The notes: generated from the letters alone by a model not told the origin. Positions 38,751-46,907 are shown, counted from the first letter of the stretch. The stretch is DNA of 64,000 bases from an uncultured Pelagibacteraceae bacterium (GCA_902563435.1 CACEXE010000005.1:22745-86744), one strand, 5' to 3'. Translations and numbers: made by a program.

Positions 38751-38864
38751 CCCGAATTGGGTCGGGGTGTTAGGGTGATTGTCGATATTCATTGCACCAA
38801 AATCAATATCGGTCATCTCATTTGAGACCTTCTCCACAATGGGAGTATATGCTTTACATGGACC

Positions 38865-38899
38865 TATAACCCCCCACCTCTAAAGGTGGGGGGTCAACT
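38865..38899 (-). repeat. palindromic insertion 1 in trxA (38 nt including one Gly codon)
   Basis: CCCCCCACCT (38870-38879) pairs perfectly with AGGTGGGGGG (38884-38893) around a four-base loop, with up to three more flanking pairs. On the coding strand it follows GGA (Gly), adds AGT and the stop TGA (38894-38896), and ends before GGT (Gly) of the WCGPC active site. Its length is not a multiple of three, so it also shifts the frame. Confidence 0.8.
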
Positions 38900-39062
38900 T
38901 CCACACCAATCAGCCTCAAATTTGAGGCAGAATGGTTTTGAATTTTTTAAAACTTTTTCATTAAAGTTTTCATCTGTTATTTCTAAAATAGCCATATAAT
39001 TTATATAAATTAATTTATCTTATTTTCAATAGACAAAATATTAACTATTTAATACTTATACA

Positions 39063-40496
39063 CTAAACATTCTCATACTTTTTTTGGATAGACATTGCAT
39101 ATGTATTAAATTCATCTAAGAGAGCTAATTTTTCGTTATCATTTTCATTAGTGTATTTTTCTCTTAAAGTATCAATTTCATTATATAATGTAGGTATTGT
39201 CCACCATTTCTCTTGCCTTTCACTTAATATTCTTTTTGCAATCTCTCTTCTTATTGATTTATACATTGTCTCTGGCAAAACTTCTGGGGCCTCTTGAAAT
39301 ATAATTTTTTTACCAAACCCAACTAATCTATCGTCATCAAATTTATCTAACAAATTTAATTTTTCTTTCCATGGTGCTGCGTGCCAAGCTGGGAAAAGAG
39401 CTGTATCTTTGTTTGAGGTAAATTTAGTATAAATGCTTTCTTCTGCGTATATATCTTCTTGCGATTTTGATTGCTCTTTTTCTTCAGCAACTTCCCTTAA
39501 GGCTGTTAATATATTTTGAGAAAATTGTTCATTATTTTGAACAAATTCTGCTCTTTTTTTAATTACGTTTTTATCAAGTTTGTTATAAGGCTCAGCATTT
39601 ATTCCATATTTTGCATCAATTATAATAGGTGCTTTATTTGCACGTATAGTTCTTAAAAACTTAGGTGTTTTTTTCATCTCAACTTTTAATTCATTTATTG
39701 ATTTATTTATTAAAGGCTGTATTTCAGTTCTCAAATCAATGGAGTAATACCATCCTTGGTAAATTGGGTGCATACAATGTTTTGGATGTAGTGGTACAAC
39801 TAAATGAAGTCTCGATTTACCATAATAATATTCATTCAAAGTAACAATTTCTCCTTTTTTCATTATAGTTTCTGTATCAGATTTATTTGCAGTTCTTAAA
39901 AATGAATCCCAAGTATGCTCTTGTTTATTTTTAACAATCTTTAAAATTTTTGCAGTTAATTCGGCATCAGCAAGTGCTGAGTGAGCATCACTTGCATCAA
40001 TTCCTTGCATTTGAGCTAAGGATGCTAATTTAAATACAGGATTATTTTTTTCATTAATTTCTGTTTCTAATATTGTAGGATCAACTGCATAAGCAGCTCT
40101 TGCAATATTTATACCATCATGTCTTTTATTGGGTGCTGCATTAGTAATATAAGGATATCTAATATTTTTAAAAAACTCTTTCCTTATCATCTCTTCATCA
40201 AAATTAAGGCTACTCCAACCTAAAAATATTGCAGGACTCCATTTTTTAAATATTTTTTCAACTTCCCCCAACATTTGATAATGACTTAAGTTTGTTTGAG
40301 TTAGTTGTTTTATCGATGTCTTATTGACTATTAAGGCCATGGCCTGAAATATCTCTCCCTCAGGAAGACTACACCTTAAATTAAATCGATCTTTCTCTTT
40401 AAAATTTTCGTCAACTAAAATTCCCCCAATTTCAATTATACTTCCGAATGAAGTTGATGCAGAGGAGGACTCCACATCCCATATTGCTAAATTCAT
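39063..40496 (-). CDS. sbcB: exonuclease I-like DEDDh exonuclease
   Basis: 477 residues. The N-terminal exonuclease domain has NLAIWDVESSS (D and E), GWSSLNFDEEMIRKEFF (D) and DAHSALADAELTAKIL (H and D), the SbcB pattern. The C-terminal half, with HPIYQGWYYSIDL and LGFGKKIIF-like VGFGKKIIFQEAPE, resembles the ExoI SH3-like and helical extension. It would degrade single-stranded DNA 3'-5'. First gene on the folC side of the accessory region; 123 bases of non-coding DNA precede it. Confidence 0.8.
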   Translation of the reverse strand: MNLAIWDVESSSASTSFGSIIEIGGILVDENFKEKDRFNLRCSLPEGEIFQAMALIVNKTSIKQLTQTNLSHYQMLGEVEKIFKKWSPAIFLGWSSLNFDEEMIRKEFFKNIRYPYITNAAPNKRHDGINIARAAYAVDPTILETEINEKNNPVFKLASLAQMQGIDASDAHSALADAELTAKILKIVKNKQEHTWDSFLRTANKSDTETIMKKGEIVTLNEYYYGKSRLHLVVPLHPKHCMHPIYQGWYYSIDLRTEIQPLINKSINELKVEMKKTPKFLRTIRANKAPIIIDAKYGINAEPYNKLDKNVIKKRAEFVQNNEQFSQNILTALREVAEEKEQSKSQEDIYAEESIYTKFTSNKDTALFPAWHAAPWKEKLNLLDKFDDDRLVGFGKKIIFQEAPEVLPETMYKSIRREIAKRILSERQEKWWTIPTLYNEIDTLREKYTNENDNEKLALLDEFNTYAMSIQKKYENV

Positions 40497-40620
40497 ATTA
40501 TTAACCTCAAATTAGCTTTGTTTTGATGGGTTTTTGGAAAGTTTTTTAAGACTAAACCTTTGCATCTAAACAAGTAGCTTCTAGTTAGTTTCTTCTGTTC
40601 TATGGATTGGTTGGTTAAAG

Positions 40621-41307
40621 TCAAGCTATATTATTTATCTCGTAAAATTTTTTAACTCTTCCCATGAATAAATTTTGATACATCTCTAATTCTGCACCTT
40701 CAATTTTAAATTCTTGAAATAGAATATCTTTTGTACAGAGTAAAATTATCCCTGCTTTCATTTTTGTTCCATGTACTACATCATGAGCCAAAGTATATGC
40801 TCCAAGTTGTAAGAAATAATCTTGAATATAATCTGTTTTTTTAGGTTTATTACTCTGCTTGAAATCTATTATGACATCTTTTCCTTGATATACACCTATT
40901 AAATCAGCAGTACCCGCATATTGCTCAGGATAATAAATAGTTTCTTCCATACCATAAATTTCATCTAATTTATTATTTACACCCTTTTCAATTATTTCTT
41001 TGGCCATATTTTTGTATTGTTCATTACTTTCAAAAAAGCTTTCATTAATCCTGCCTCTTAGGTAATCTTCAATATAAGAGTGCATTGATGTTCCTCTTGA
41101 AGAAGCTTCAGTTTTAATTCTATTTGCCTCCTTAAAACCTACCCGCTCCTGCCAATTTTTGATAGCTGCCTTTTCCTCTTCGGATTTAGTAGCACTTAAG
41201 ATTGTAGTGACACTTGGAAGTTTTTCTTCTCCTAAAGAGTATTTCCTATAACCATCTTCAATTGATCTTGTAGATTTTGGATAAATAAATTTATTACTCC
41301 ACTTCAT
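40621..41307 (-). CDS. PD-(D/E)XK superfamily nuclease
   Basis: 228 residues. LPSVTTILSATKSEEEK, then RGTSMHSYIEDYL (conserved His), AGTADLIGVYQGKDVIIDFKQS (Asp and D-x-K catalytic pair) and YFLQLGAYTLA (Gln-Tyr motif). These are the hallmarks of RecB/Cas4/AddA-type nucleases. No helicase part is attached. The neighbours, an ExoI-like enzyme and RmuC, suggest a role in DNA end processing. Exact role unknown. Confidence 0.82.
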   Translation of the reverse strand: MKWSNKFIYPKSTRSIEDGYRKYSLGEEKLPSVTTILSATKSEEEKAAIKNWQERVGFKEANRIKTEASSRGTSMHSYIEDYLRGRINESFFESNEQYKNMAKEIIEKGVNNKLDEIYGMEETIYYPEQYAGTADLIGVYQGKDVIIDFKQSNKPKKTDYIQDYFLQLGAYTLAHDVVHGTKMKAGIILLCTKDILFQEFKIEGAELEMYQNLFMGRVKKFYEINNIA

Positions 41308-41318
41308 TCATCTAAACT

Positions 41319-42419
41319 TTAAGAAACTTTTCGTTTGTCTACTTGCTCATAATTACTTGCACCTGAAGGCGAATCTGGATCTGGATCGTCATCTTCATTA
41401 GGATTTTTTATAGAATCTATACTTCTATTGATTGCTCTAGCATCTTTGCCGAAGCTATCAACAACAGACATTGCTTCTTCTAATTTTTTTCTTAAAACTA
41501 AAACATTATTAAAATGCATATTAAATCTAGTACTTATCTTTTTTAAATGATCGTAGATTTCTGATGCATGTTTCTTAATTCTTAAACTTTGAAAGCCCAT
41601 ATGAAGTGATTGTAAATAACCAGATAAATTGTTAGGGCCCATAATAGTTACTTTATATTTTTTCATTATTTCTTGAGTTAATAATTCTTTTGTAGTTGGA
41701 TCTTGATAGTTAGCTAATTCTAGAAATAAACTCTCAGTTGGTGCATAAACTATTGCAAAATCTGTCGTCTTAGGTGGCACGATATATTTTTCGTTCACAC
41801 TTTTTGCTTTTTCTTTAAAAGCTCTAGCAAGTTTGGTTCTTGCATCAGCCATAGCTTTTTTATCGTCTTCCTGATGAGCATCTTGGATGGCTTTAAATCT
41901 CTCAACTGGAAAGTGGCTATCAACTGGTACTAAAATTCCATCTTGAAGTTTAATTGCAAACTCAACATTTTCACCAGTATCCTCTTTCATTTTTACATTT
42001 GAGGAATATTGTGATGCTGGCAATAAATCTTTAATTAAAGAACCCAAACTGAATTCAGCTAAAGTTCCATATTTTTTTACTCCTGCTAATATCTGATTAA
42101 TGCCCTTCTGACTTTCATTTAGATTTTCAACTTGAGTATTAAATGATGCAACTTTCTGATCTACTTGAGTCAGAGCCCCAGTCATATCTTTTGCGATTTC
42201 TTTTGTCATATTGCCAAAAGATGAGTTAAAATCTTTTGCTATGTCTTTTGACATATTGCCAAAAGACTCATTTAAGGAATTTTGAAGTAGATTAATATTT
42301 TCTTGGATTTTATCTATCGTATCATCTTTAGTGTCTTTTTTACTTTTAATCTGAAAATACAATAATACTAAGCTAATTAAAATAAGAGCGGTGATTAGAA
42401 TTAATATAAGTGAGTCCAT
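41319..42419 (-). CDS. rmuC: DNA recombination protein RmuC
   Basis: An N-terminal transmembrane helix (about 3-23), then a coiled coil with repeated FGNMSKDIAKDF/FGNMTKEIAKDM segments. The RmuC domain follows: YGTLAEFSLGSLIKDLLPASQY, VPVDSHFPVERFKAI and FAIVYAPTESLF. RmuC is thought to limit rearrangements between inverted repeats and has a nuclease-like fold. 366 residues. It lies 11 bases upstream of the PD-(D/E)XK gene on the same strand. Confidence 0.9.
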   Translation of the reverse strand: MDSLILILITALILISLVLLYFQIKSKKDTKDDTIDKIQENINLLQNSLNESFGNMSKDIAKDFNSSFGNMTKEIAKDMTGALTQVDQKVASFNTQVENLNESQKGINQILAGVKKYGTLAEFSLGSLIKDLLPASQYSSNVKMKEDTGENVEFAIKLQDGILVPVDSHFPVERFKAIQDAHQEDDKKAMADARTKLARAFKEKAKSVNEKYIVPPKTTDFAIVYAPTESLFLELANYQDPTTKELLTQEIMKKYKVTIMGPNNLSGYLQSLHMGFQSLRIKKHASEIYDHLKKISTRFNMHFNNVLVLRKKLEEAMSVVDSFGKDARAINRSIDSIKNPNEDDDPDPDSPSGASNYEQVDKRKVS

Positions 42420-42513
42420 AGTATTTTGAATATACGTATAAATTTAAATTTCAACAGATAAAATTTAGTAAAACCAAAGTTGAATTAAATCTGTACGAGT
42501 ATATTCTTCAGTG

Positions 42514-44475
42514 ATGCAGAAAAAAAATCTAAAGCCAAATCGTATTTTCATTAAGGGCATTAATCTTGATAAATTTAAATCATTTGGAAAAAAAACTAAT
42601 ATAGAACTTAGTCCGATGATAAATCTAATTTTTGGAAAAAACAGCTCAGGAAAAAGCTCCATATTACAAGCATTAAGATTAATTAGACAAAGTTATGCTA
42701 AAGATCAGCTTACGCCTTTTAATTTAGAATCTCCAGATAAGTATAAGGATAATGGAGGTATAGATATAGATATTCAATATAAAGGAATAATATCTGATAA
42801 TAAAGAATCTGAAAACTTAAAATTAGGAATAGATACAGGTGTTTTATCAAGTGATGGTAAAAAATTTTTAAATTCAAATAAAGAGATTAATTACGAATAT
42901 CGTTATGTTAATAAATTTTATAAAGGTAAAAAACAACTTATAAAAGACAAAGTTTTACTGAAATCTTTAAACGTAAAAAATCAAGATAACTCTATTGAAT
43001 TTAGTATGGAATTTCCAAAAGCAAACAAATTTGATGAAAGTGGAGATATTGCTTACAACTTAAGTAACAACCAAAGGTATCAGTCAAAAGAAATATTTAA
43101 AAAAGATATAAATTATAAATCTCTTTACTCTCCTTATTATTATAATATTAACCTAAAAAATTTAGAAATAGAAAATCTCAAAAAAATTTATACAGAATTT
43201 AAAAAAAATAAAAAAAATTGTGTCGATCTCTTAAAAAAAATATTACAGCTCTTCAACAAAAAAAATATAGAAGATATAAAAAAATTAAACTTTTCACAAA
43301 TAGACAAAAATATTAAAAAATTTGATGAAGCTGGTAAAATAAAAGATAATAAAAAAAGAATAGAGCAATTAAATAAATATCAAGATAGTTTTGCGAGATA
43401 TTTCGTCATAACAAGAGTTAATTTTGGATTAAGAGAATATTCAGATAAAGAATTAATAGAGATATCAAAAGAAATTAAAAATTTTATCAAATTTTCTGAA
43501 AGTAATTTTTCATATAATGATTTTAAAAAATATATATTTCTAGATTGCTCAATGAAAGTAAAACGGGGAGTGTACTACATGGGAAATTTTTTTTCTAATC
43601 CAGAAAAAAAATTTCAGAAGTATAGATCATCTAATAGGTATAACTTTGTTAACTCAAACTTGGAAAGTAAAATATTGTATATTTATGATTTTATAGTTGA
43701 AATATTAAATTATTATTCTTCCTCTGATACTAGAGAATATAAAGTTCTAGAAATTTTTCGATCTTTCATGAATGAAGAGCAGGGTCCTTTTACAAGAAGC
43801 CTAAGAGGAAATGCTGCTTACAATGATTTAAATATTTGTATGGAAAAAATGTTTATAATTCCTGGCTTAAGATCAATGCCAAAAAGATATTTTGCAAAAG
43901 GAATTCAGACCAGTTACATAGGTGCAAGAGCTGAAAATCTTGCAGAAACGCTAGCAAATCCCGAAATAAGCAAAGATACTAATAAATGGTTAAAAAAACT
44001 GGAAATTCCATATTCTGTAAAAGTTGTAAATGTTGAAAATCATTATGAAATTATTTGGAAACCCAACAATAAGAAAATAAGTATTTATCAAAACCATATC
44101 GGCCTAGGATATCCTTTAATTTTACCATTTATAGTTCAATGTTTGACAGCAAAAAATAAAATTATAGTTGTTGAAGAACCTGAGGTACATTTACACCCTA
44201 AACTGCAAGCTGATTTAGGAGATTTAATAGTGGAGTCATCAATTAAAAATGACAATCAAATCATTTTGGAGACTCATAGTGAAGACTTACTTCTTAGACT
44301 TCTAAAAAAGGTTAGAGACAAAAAAATTCCTCCAAAATTTATATCAGCTAATTATGTATTAAAGGATGGCCAAAAACCATCTGAAGTTAAAAAGATTATA
44401 ATAAATTCTGATGGTCAGTATTTTACTCCTTGGAAAGACGATATTTTTGCTGAAAGACTTAAAGAATTTGAGTAA
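42514..44475 (+). CDS. OLD/SMC-like AAA ATPase (DUF3696-type)
   Basis: 653 residues. The N-terminus reads INLDKFKSFGKKTNIELSP, then Walker A GKNSSGKSS at about 41-49. A long lysine-rich middle follows. The C-terminal half-site has ARAENLAETL, IGLGYPLILPFI, Walker B IIVVEEPEVHLHPKLQ and the ETHSEDLLLRL switch. This is the split ABC-type ATPase head found in many defence ATPases of the OLD/Gabija/Septu kind. The ATG at 42514 is preferred to the adjoining GTG. It is followed by an unknown partner two bases later, suggesting a two-gene system. Confidence 0.8.
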   Translation: MQKKNLKPNRIFIKGINLDKFKSFGKKTNIELSPMINLIFGKNSSGKSSILQALRLIRQSYAKDQLTPFNLESPDKYKDNGGIDIDIQYKGIISDNKESENLKLGIDTGVLSSDGKKFLNSNKEINYEYRYVNKFYKGKKQLIKDKVLLKSLNVKNQDNSIEFSMEFPKANKFDESGDIAYNLSNNQRYQSKEIFKKDINYKSLYSPYYYNINLKNLEIENLKKIYTEFKKNKKNCVDLLKKILQLFNKKNIEDIKKLNFSQIDKNIKKFDEAGKIKDNKKRIEQLNKYQDSFARYFVITRVNFGLREYSDKELIEISKEIKNFIKFSESNFSYNDFKKYIFLDCSMKVKRGVYYMGNFFSNPEKKFQKYRSSNRYNFVNSNLESKILYIYDFIVEILNYYSSSDTREYKVLEIFRSFMNEEQGPFTRSLRGNAAYNDLNICMEKMFIIPGLRSMPKRYFAKGIQTSYIGARAENLAETLANPEISKDTNKWLKKLEIPYSVKVVNVENHYEIIWKPNNKKISIYQNHIGLGYPLILPFIVQCLTAKNKIIVVEEPEVHLHPKLQADLGDLIVESSIKNDNQIILETHSEDLLLRLLKKVRDKKIPPKFISANYVLKDGQKPSEVKKIIINSDGQYFTPWKDDIFAERLKEFE

Positions 44476-44477
44476 TA

Positions 44478-45452
44478 ATGATATATACTTTTTCTTTTGA
44501 CACTAATTTCCTAAATCAATTTAAAAATGATTTAAAAGTTAACGAGGCAACTTTGATTTATCAATTTATTAATAATAATTTCATACAAAGGCAGAACTTC
44601 TACCTTAAAACAAATGAGAAAAGGAAGAAATTCTTTAGTATAAATACTAACGGTGGAAACGGACCCCTTCTTAAAACATTATTATCAAAACTAAGTAAAA
44701 AATATAAAAATTTCCCAAAAAAACTTAAAAAAACTGATTTTATTTTTTCTAATTTAAAAGATCAGAAAGCAAATATTAAATTATTTTCTCACAAAGATAT
44801 ATTAAATAATCACATCAATATAGAAGAAGATTTAGAAGAAAATTATAAACCATTTTGGCAACAGTCAAATAAATTAAGCGAGCAGGCGAATAAAAGAAGT
44901 CTCGCAAGAAATCTGGAGAGAGTGGTTGATCATTCTGATGAAGTATTTCTTGTCGATAGACATGTCCCAAGAGCGATGTGTAAATGCAAAAGTAGTATTA
45001 AAAAATTTGGTGATGATAGACGTGCGAAAGCATATTTAAATAGTTTAGAATATTTTAGCTCTATATTAAAAAATAAAGAGAGCAAGAATAGATTTTTCTG
45101 TGGATTATTAAATACTGAATTGAATGGATTTAATAATGAAGGACTAAATATAGAAAGTATACTTAAAGAGGCATTTTTAACATTTAAAGATATAGGGCTA
45201 TTTGTACATTTATTTACCAAATATGAAGCTTATGAAAAACTACATGAAAGGTTAATAATTGGCCTAATAAAAGACGAATTTTTTGTAATGCTTAGGACAG
45301 AAAAAGGCTTAGATATATTGGATGAAAATTATAACCTTAATAAAGTCAAAAAAAAATTTGATTTTGTTAGAGAAGAGATAGCTTATGATGATTGGCAAGA
45401 TTGGAATGAGACTATTAGATATAGAAAACCTGAAATTGAATTTTTTATTTAA
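44478..45452 (+). CDS. unknown protein paired with the AAA ATPase
   Basis: 324 residues; family not recognised. Starts MIYTFSFDTNFLNQFKND. The centre RNLERVVDHSDEVFLVDRHVPRAM and the later YEKLHERLIIGLIKDEFFVM are its most conserved-looking blocks, rich in Asp, His and Arg as in a catalytic site. No transmembrane segment. Two bases separate it from the ATPase gene, so the two are almost certainly cotranscribed. It may be the effector or sensor of an ATPase-driven defence pair, but no activity can be named from sequence. Confidence 0.6.
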   Translation: MIYTFSFDTNFLNQFKNDLKVNEATLIYQFINNNFIQRQNFYLKTNEKRKKFFSINTNGGNGPLLKTLLSKLSKKYKNFPKKLKKTDFIFSNLKDQKANIKLFSHKDILNNHINIEEDLEENYKPFWQQSNKLSEQANKRSLARNLERVVDHSDEVFLVDRHVPRAMCKCKSSIKKFGDDRRAKAYLNSLEYFSSILKNKESKNRFFCGLLNTELNGFNNEGLNIESILKEAFLTFKDIGLFVHLFTKYEAYEKLHERLIIGLIKDEFFVMLRTEKGLDILDENYNLNKVKKKFDFVREEIAYDDWQDWNETIRYRKPEIEFFI

Positions 45453-45547
45453 TCAGGCAGATAATAGAAGATCTATGCTGCGACATTCTGGCACGTTTAG
45501 ATAATTAAAAGATCGTATATTTACTCCTGTTCGCTTAATTGCGAATT

Positions 45548-45589
45548 GGCAGCAATAGCTATGATTAAAACTATTGCCGGTGAGCTGCC
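45548..45589 (+). promoter_or_regulatory. hairpin enclosing the start codon of the sigma factor gene
   Basis: CAATAG (45553-45558) pairs with CTATTG (45571-45576), leaving the ATG of the sigma factor in the 12-base loop. An outer GGCAG (45548-45552)/CTGCC (45585-45589) pairing closes the structure with a bulge. Such a fold would hinder initiation and could act like the rpoH RNA thermometer of enterobacteria. The pairing is seen; the function is inferred. Confidence 0.4.
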
Positions 45590-46529
45590 CACCAAAACAT
45601 ATTCGAATTCGCATCTAGCTAGACTAGATCACTTTAACCATTTCATAAACTTGAAATGCATAGATTTTTTTTATGGGAAAGCTCATGAAAATCTTAAAGA
45701 TACAGAGAAAAAAGTAATTGATAATACTGTTAACAAATATTGGTATTTAACAAAAGACTATTCAAATTTTCTACAAAAAGAAGATTTAAAAATAGCTGCA
45801 TTAGAAACAGTTTGGGATGCAACAGCTAAGTATTTATTTGGTATTGAAAAATGGAATGTTTCCAATGCTACAAAAAAAAATCCTATTTTTGTCAAATATG
45901 ATGATAATTTCAATTTTTGTAAATTTGCCAACGAACAAATTAAATATAAATTAAGATTAATAATTTATAAAGACAAAACAACTAATTCAGTTTCAAGACT
46001 TCCAGATTCAGATCCTGTTAGAAAAATATTTTTTAATTTTAATAATTGGAAATACGAAAATAATTTACATTTAAAATCATCATTGTCTGATGAAGATTTA
46101 TTATTTTTATCAAAAAAATATGATTGCAAATTCAAACATGTTAAGCTTGTTGAGCAATTTGAAACTCAAATACCTTTAAATGCAGATCAATATATTTCTG
46201 ATGATGGTGAAGAAACTTATTGGGATCATATTGAAGATACAAGGATTGATACTGAAAAAGATTTGAATAATGAAATTATCCTCAAAGAGTTTGAATCATT
46301 GCTAAATAATTTCTACAAGAATTTAAGCTATAGAGACAAATTTATTTTTATCGAGCTTAAAGTAAATCAGAATTGTACACTTAAAGAATTGTCTAAAAAA
46401 TTTAACATTTCTATTGAAGGTGTAAGAAAAATAGCTGAAAAAATTTCAAGTAATTTAAAAATTTATATTATCAAAAATAAAAATAATTTAATTGATAAAA
46501 GAACTGGCAAGTTGAACCTATCAGAATGA
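45561..46529 (+). CDS. RpoH-like alternative sigma factor, divergent
   Basis: 322 residues. The C-terminal helix-turn-helix (about 255-310: NLSYRDKFIFIELKVN, TLKELSKKFNISIEGVRKI) is sigma-70 region 4. The middle EDLKIAALETVWDATAKYLFG and later SVSRLPDSDPVRKIFFNFNNWK correspond to region 2 and the RpoH box of heat-shock sigma factors, but are strongly changed. Start at ATG 45561; a TTG 15 bases upstream is less likely. It may be the genome's only RpoH or an extra copy tied to the accessory genes. Confidence 0.7.
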   Translation: MIKTIAGELPTKTYSNSHLARLDHFNHFINLKCIDFFYGKAHENLKDTEKKVIDNTVNKYWYLTKDYSNFLQKEDLKIAALETVWDATAKYLFGIEKWNVSNATKKNPIFVKYDDNFNFCKFANEQIKYKLRLIIYKDKTTNSVSRLPDSDPVRKIFFNFNNWKYENNLHLKSSLSDEDLLFLSKKYDCKFKHVKLVEQFETQIPLNADQYISDDGEETYWDHIEDTRIDTEKDLNNEIILKEFESLLNNFYKNLSYRDKFIFIELKVNQNCTLKELSKKFNISIEGVRKIAEKISSNLKIYIIKNKNNLIDKRTGKLNLSE

Positions 46530-46594
46530 CGTATATTAAAATTACATGACTAATAAATTAACAATAAAAACAAGGAGGTTTAATTGTAAAAACA

Positions 46595-46720
46595 TTAGAA
46601 GCTTTGGTAGAAGTAGCTGTAAATTTAAAGTATCTTCTCATACACTTGGATCATCAACCACAATCATATCCTTTCTAAAACATCTAAGTATGAGAAATAG
46701 TTTCACTACCAAAGCTCTAA
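46595..46720 (+). repeat. two-tier inverted repeat upstream of the small basic genes
   Basis: AGCTTTGGTAG (46600-46610) pairs with CTACCAAAGCT (46706-46716). Inside it TTCTCATAC (46635-46643) pairs with GTATGAGAA (46688-46696). The RNA would form a long stem-loop. A strong AGGAGG sits just upstream at 46573-46578 but is followed by no ATG, GTG or usable TTG. Could be a structured leader, a small RNA, or the remnant of a duplicated segment. Confidence 0.45.
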
Positions 46721-46896
46721 ATAATTCAATTAAAGTATACTTTAGAACTTTTAAAAATATAAAATCGTGTTTTAACTTTAAAGAGAAACTTAAAGATAGA
46801 TTTAATAACTTTTCAAAAAAAAAATTATTTATTGTTAGAAGTATTAATGGAAAAAGAATTCGATACTGTTGTGTTGAAAATGGAAAAAAAACGTAA
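46690..46896 (+). CDS. small basic protein, possible paralogue of the next gene
   Basis: 68 residues from the ATG at 46690 (an open frame extends upstream to 46546). Lysine- and phenylalanine-rich: FKEKLKDRFNNFSKKKLFIV then GKRIRYCCVENGKK. The last 45 residues align loosely with the end of the following gene (KL..F...K..F....GK...Y.V). Family unknown; the coding status is uncertain because the upstream part overlaps an inverted repeat. Confidence 0.35.
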   Translation: MRNSFTTKALNNSIKVYFRTFKNIKSCFNFKEKLKDRFNNFSKKKLFIVRSINGKRIRYCCVENGKKT

Positions 46897-46907
46897 ATTA
46901 AATCAAT

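Larger units (their letters stand above)
38592..38995 (-). pseudogene. trxA: thioredoxin gene interrupted by two palindromic insertions
   Basis: Read on the minus strand from ATG 38995, the frame begins MAILEITDENFNEKVL and reaches the active site ADWCG. It is then broken by a 38-nt insertion, resumes with GPCKAYTPIVEKV, continues to NHPNTPTQFG, is broken again by a 48-nt insertion, and resumes VRGIPTTILVVNGELKATKV to the stop at 38592. Removing both leaves 318 bases, exactly 105 codons plus stop: a complete thioredoxin with the WCGPC centre and cis-Pro loop intact and no other mutation. The folC-trxA neighbourhood is conserved in alphaproteobacteria. As written it cannot give a full product by ordinary translation. 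It is either newly broken or expressed by bypassing or RNA processing. Confidence 0.88.

Noticed and set aside
38592-38995. Treating the trxA region as plain intergenic DNA or a CRISPR-like repeat
   Set aside because: Thioredoxin is readable from ATG to stop around the insertions, and the two palindromes differ in sequence and spacing, with no repeat-spacer pattern.
46583-46678. 31-codon frame starting with ATT behind AGGAGG
   Set aside because: ATT starts are very rare and the stretch is within an inverted repeat; not listed as a gene, only mentioned as part of a finding.
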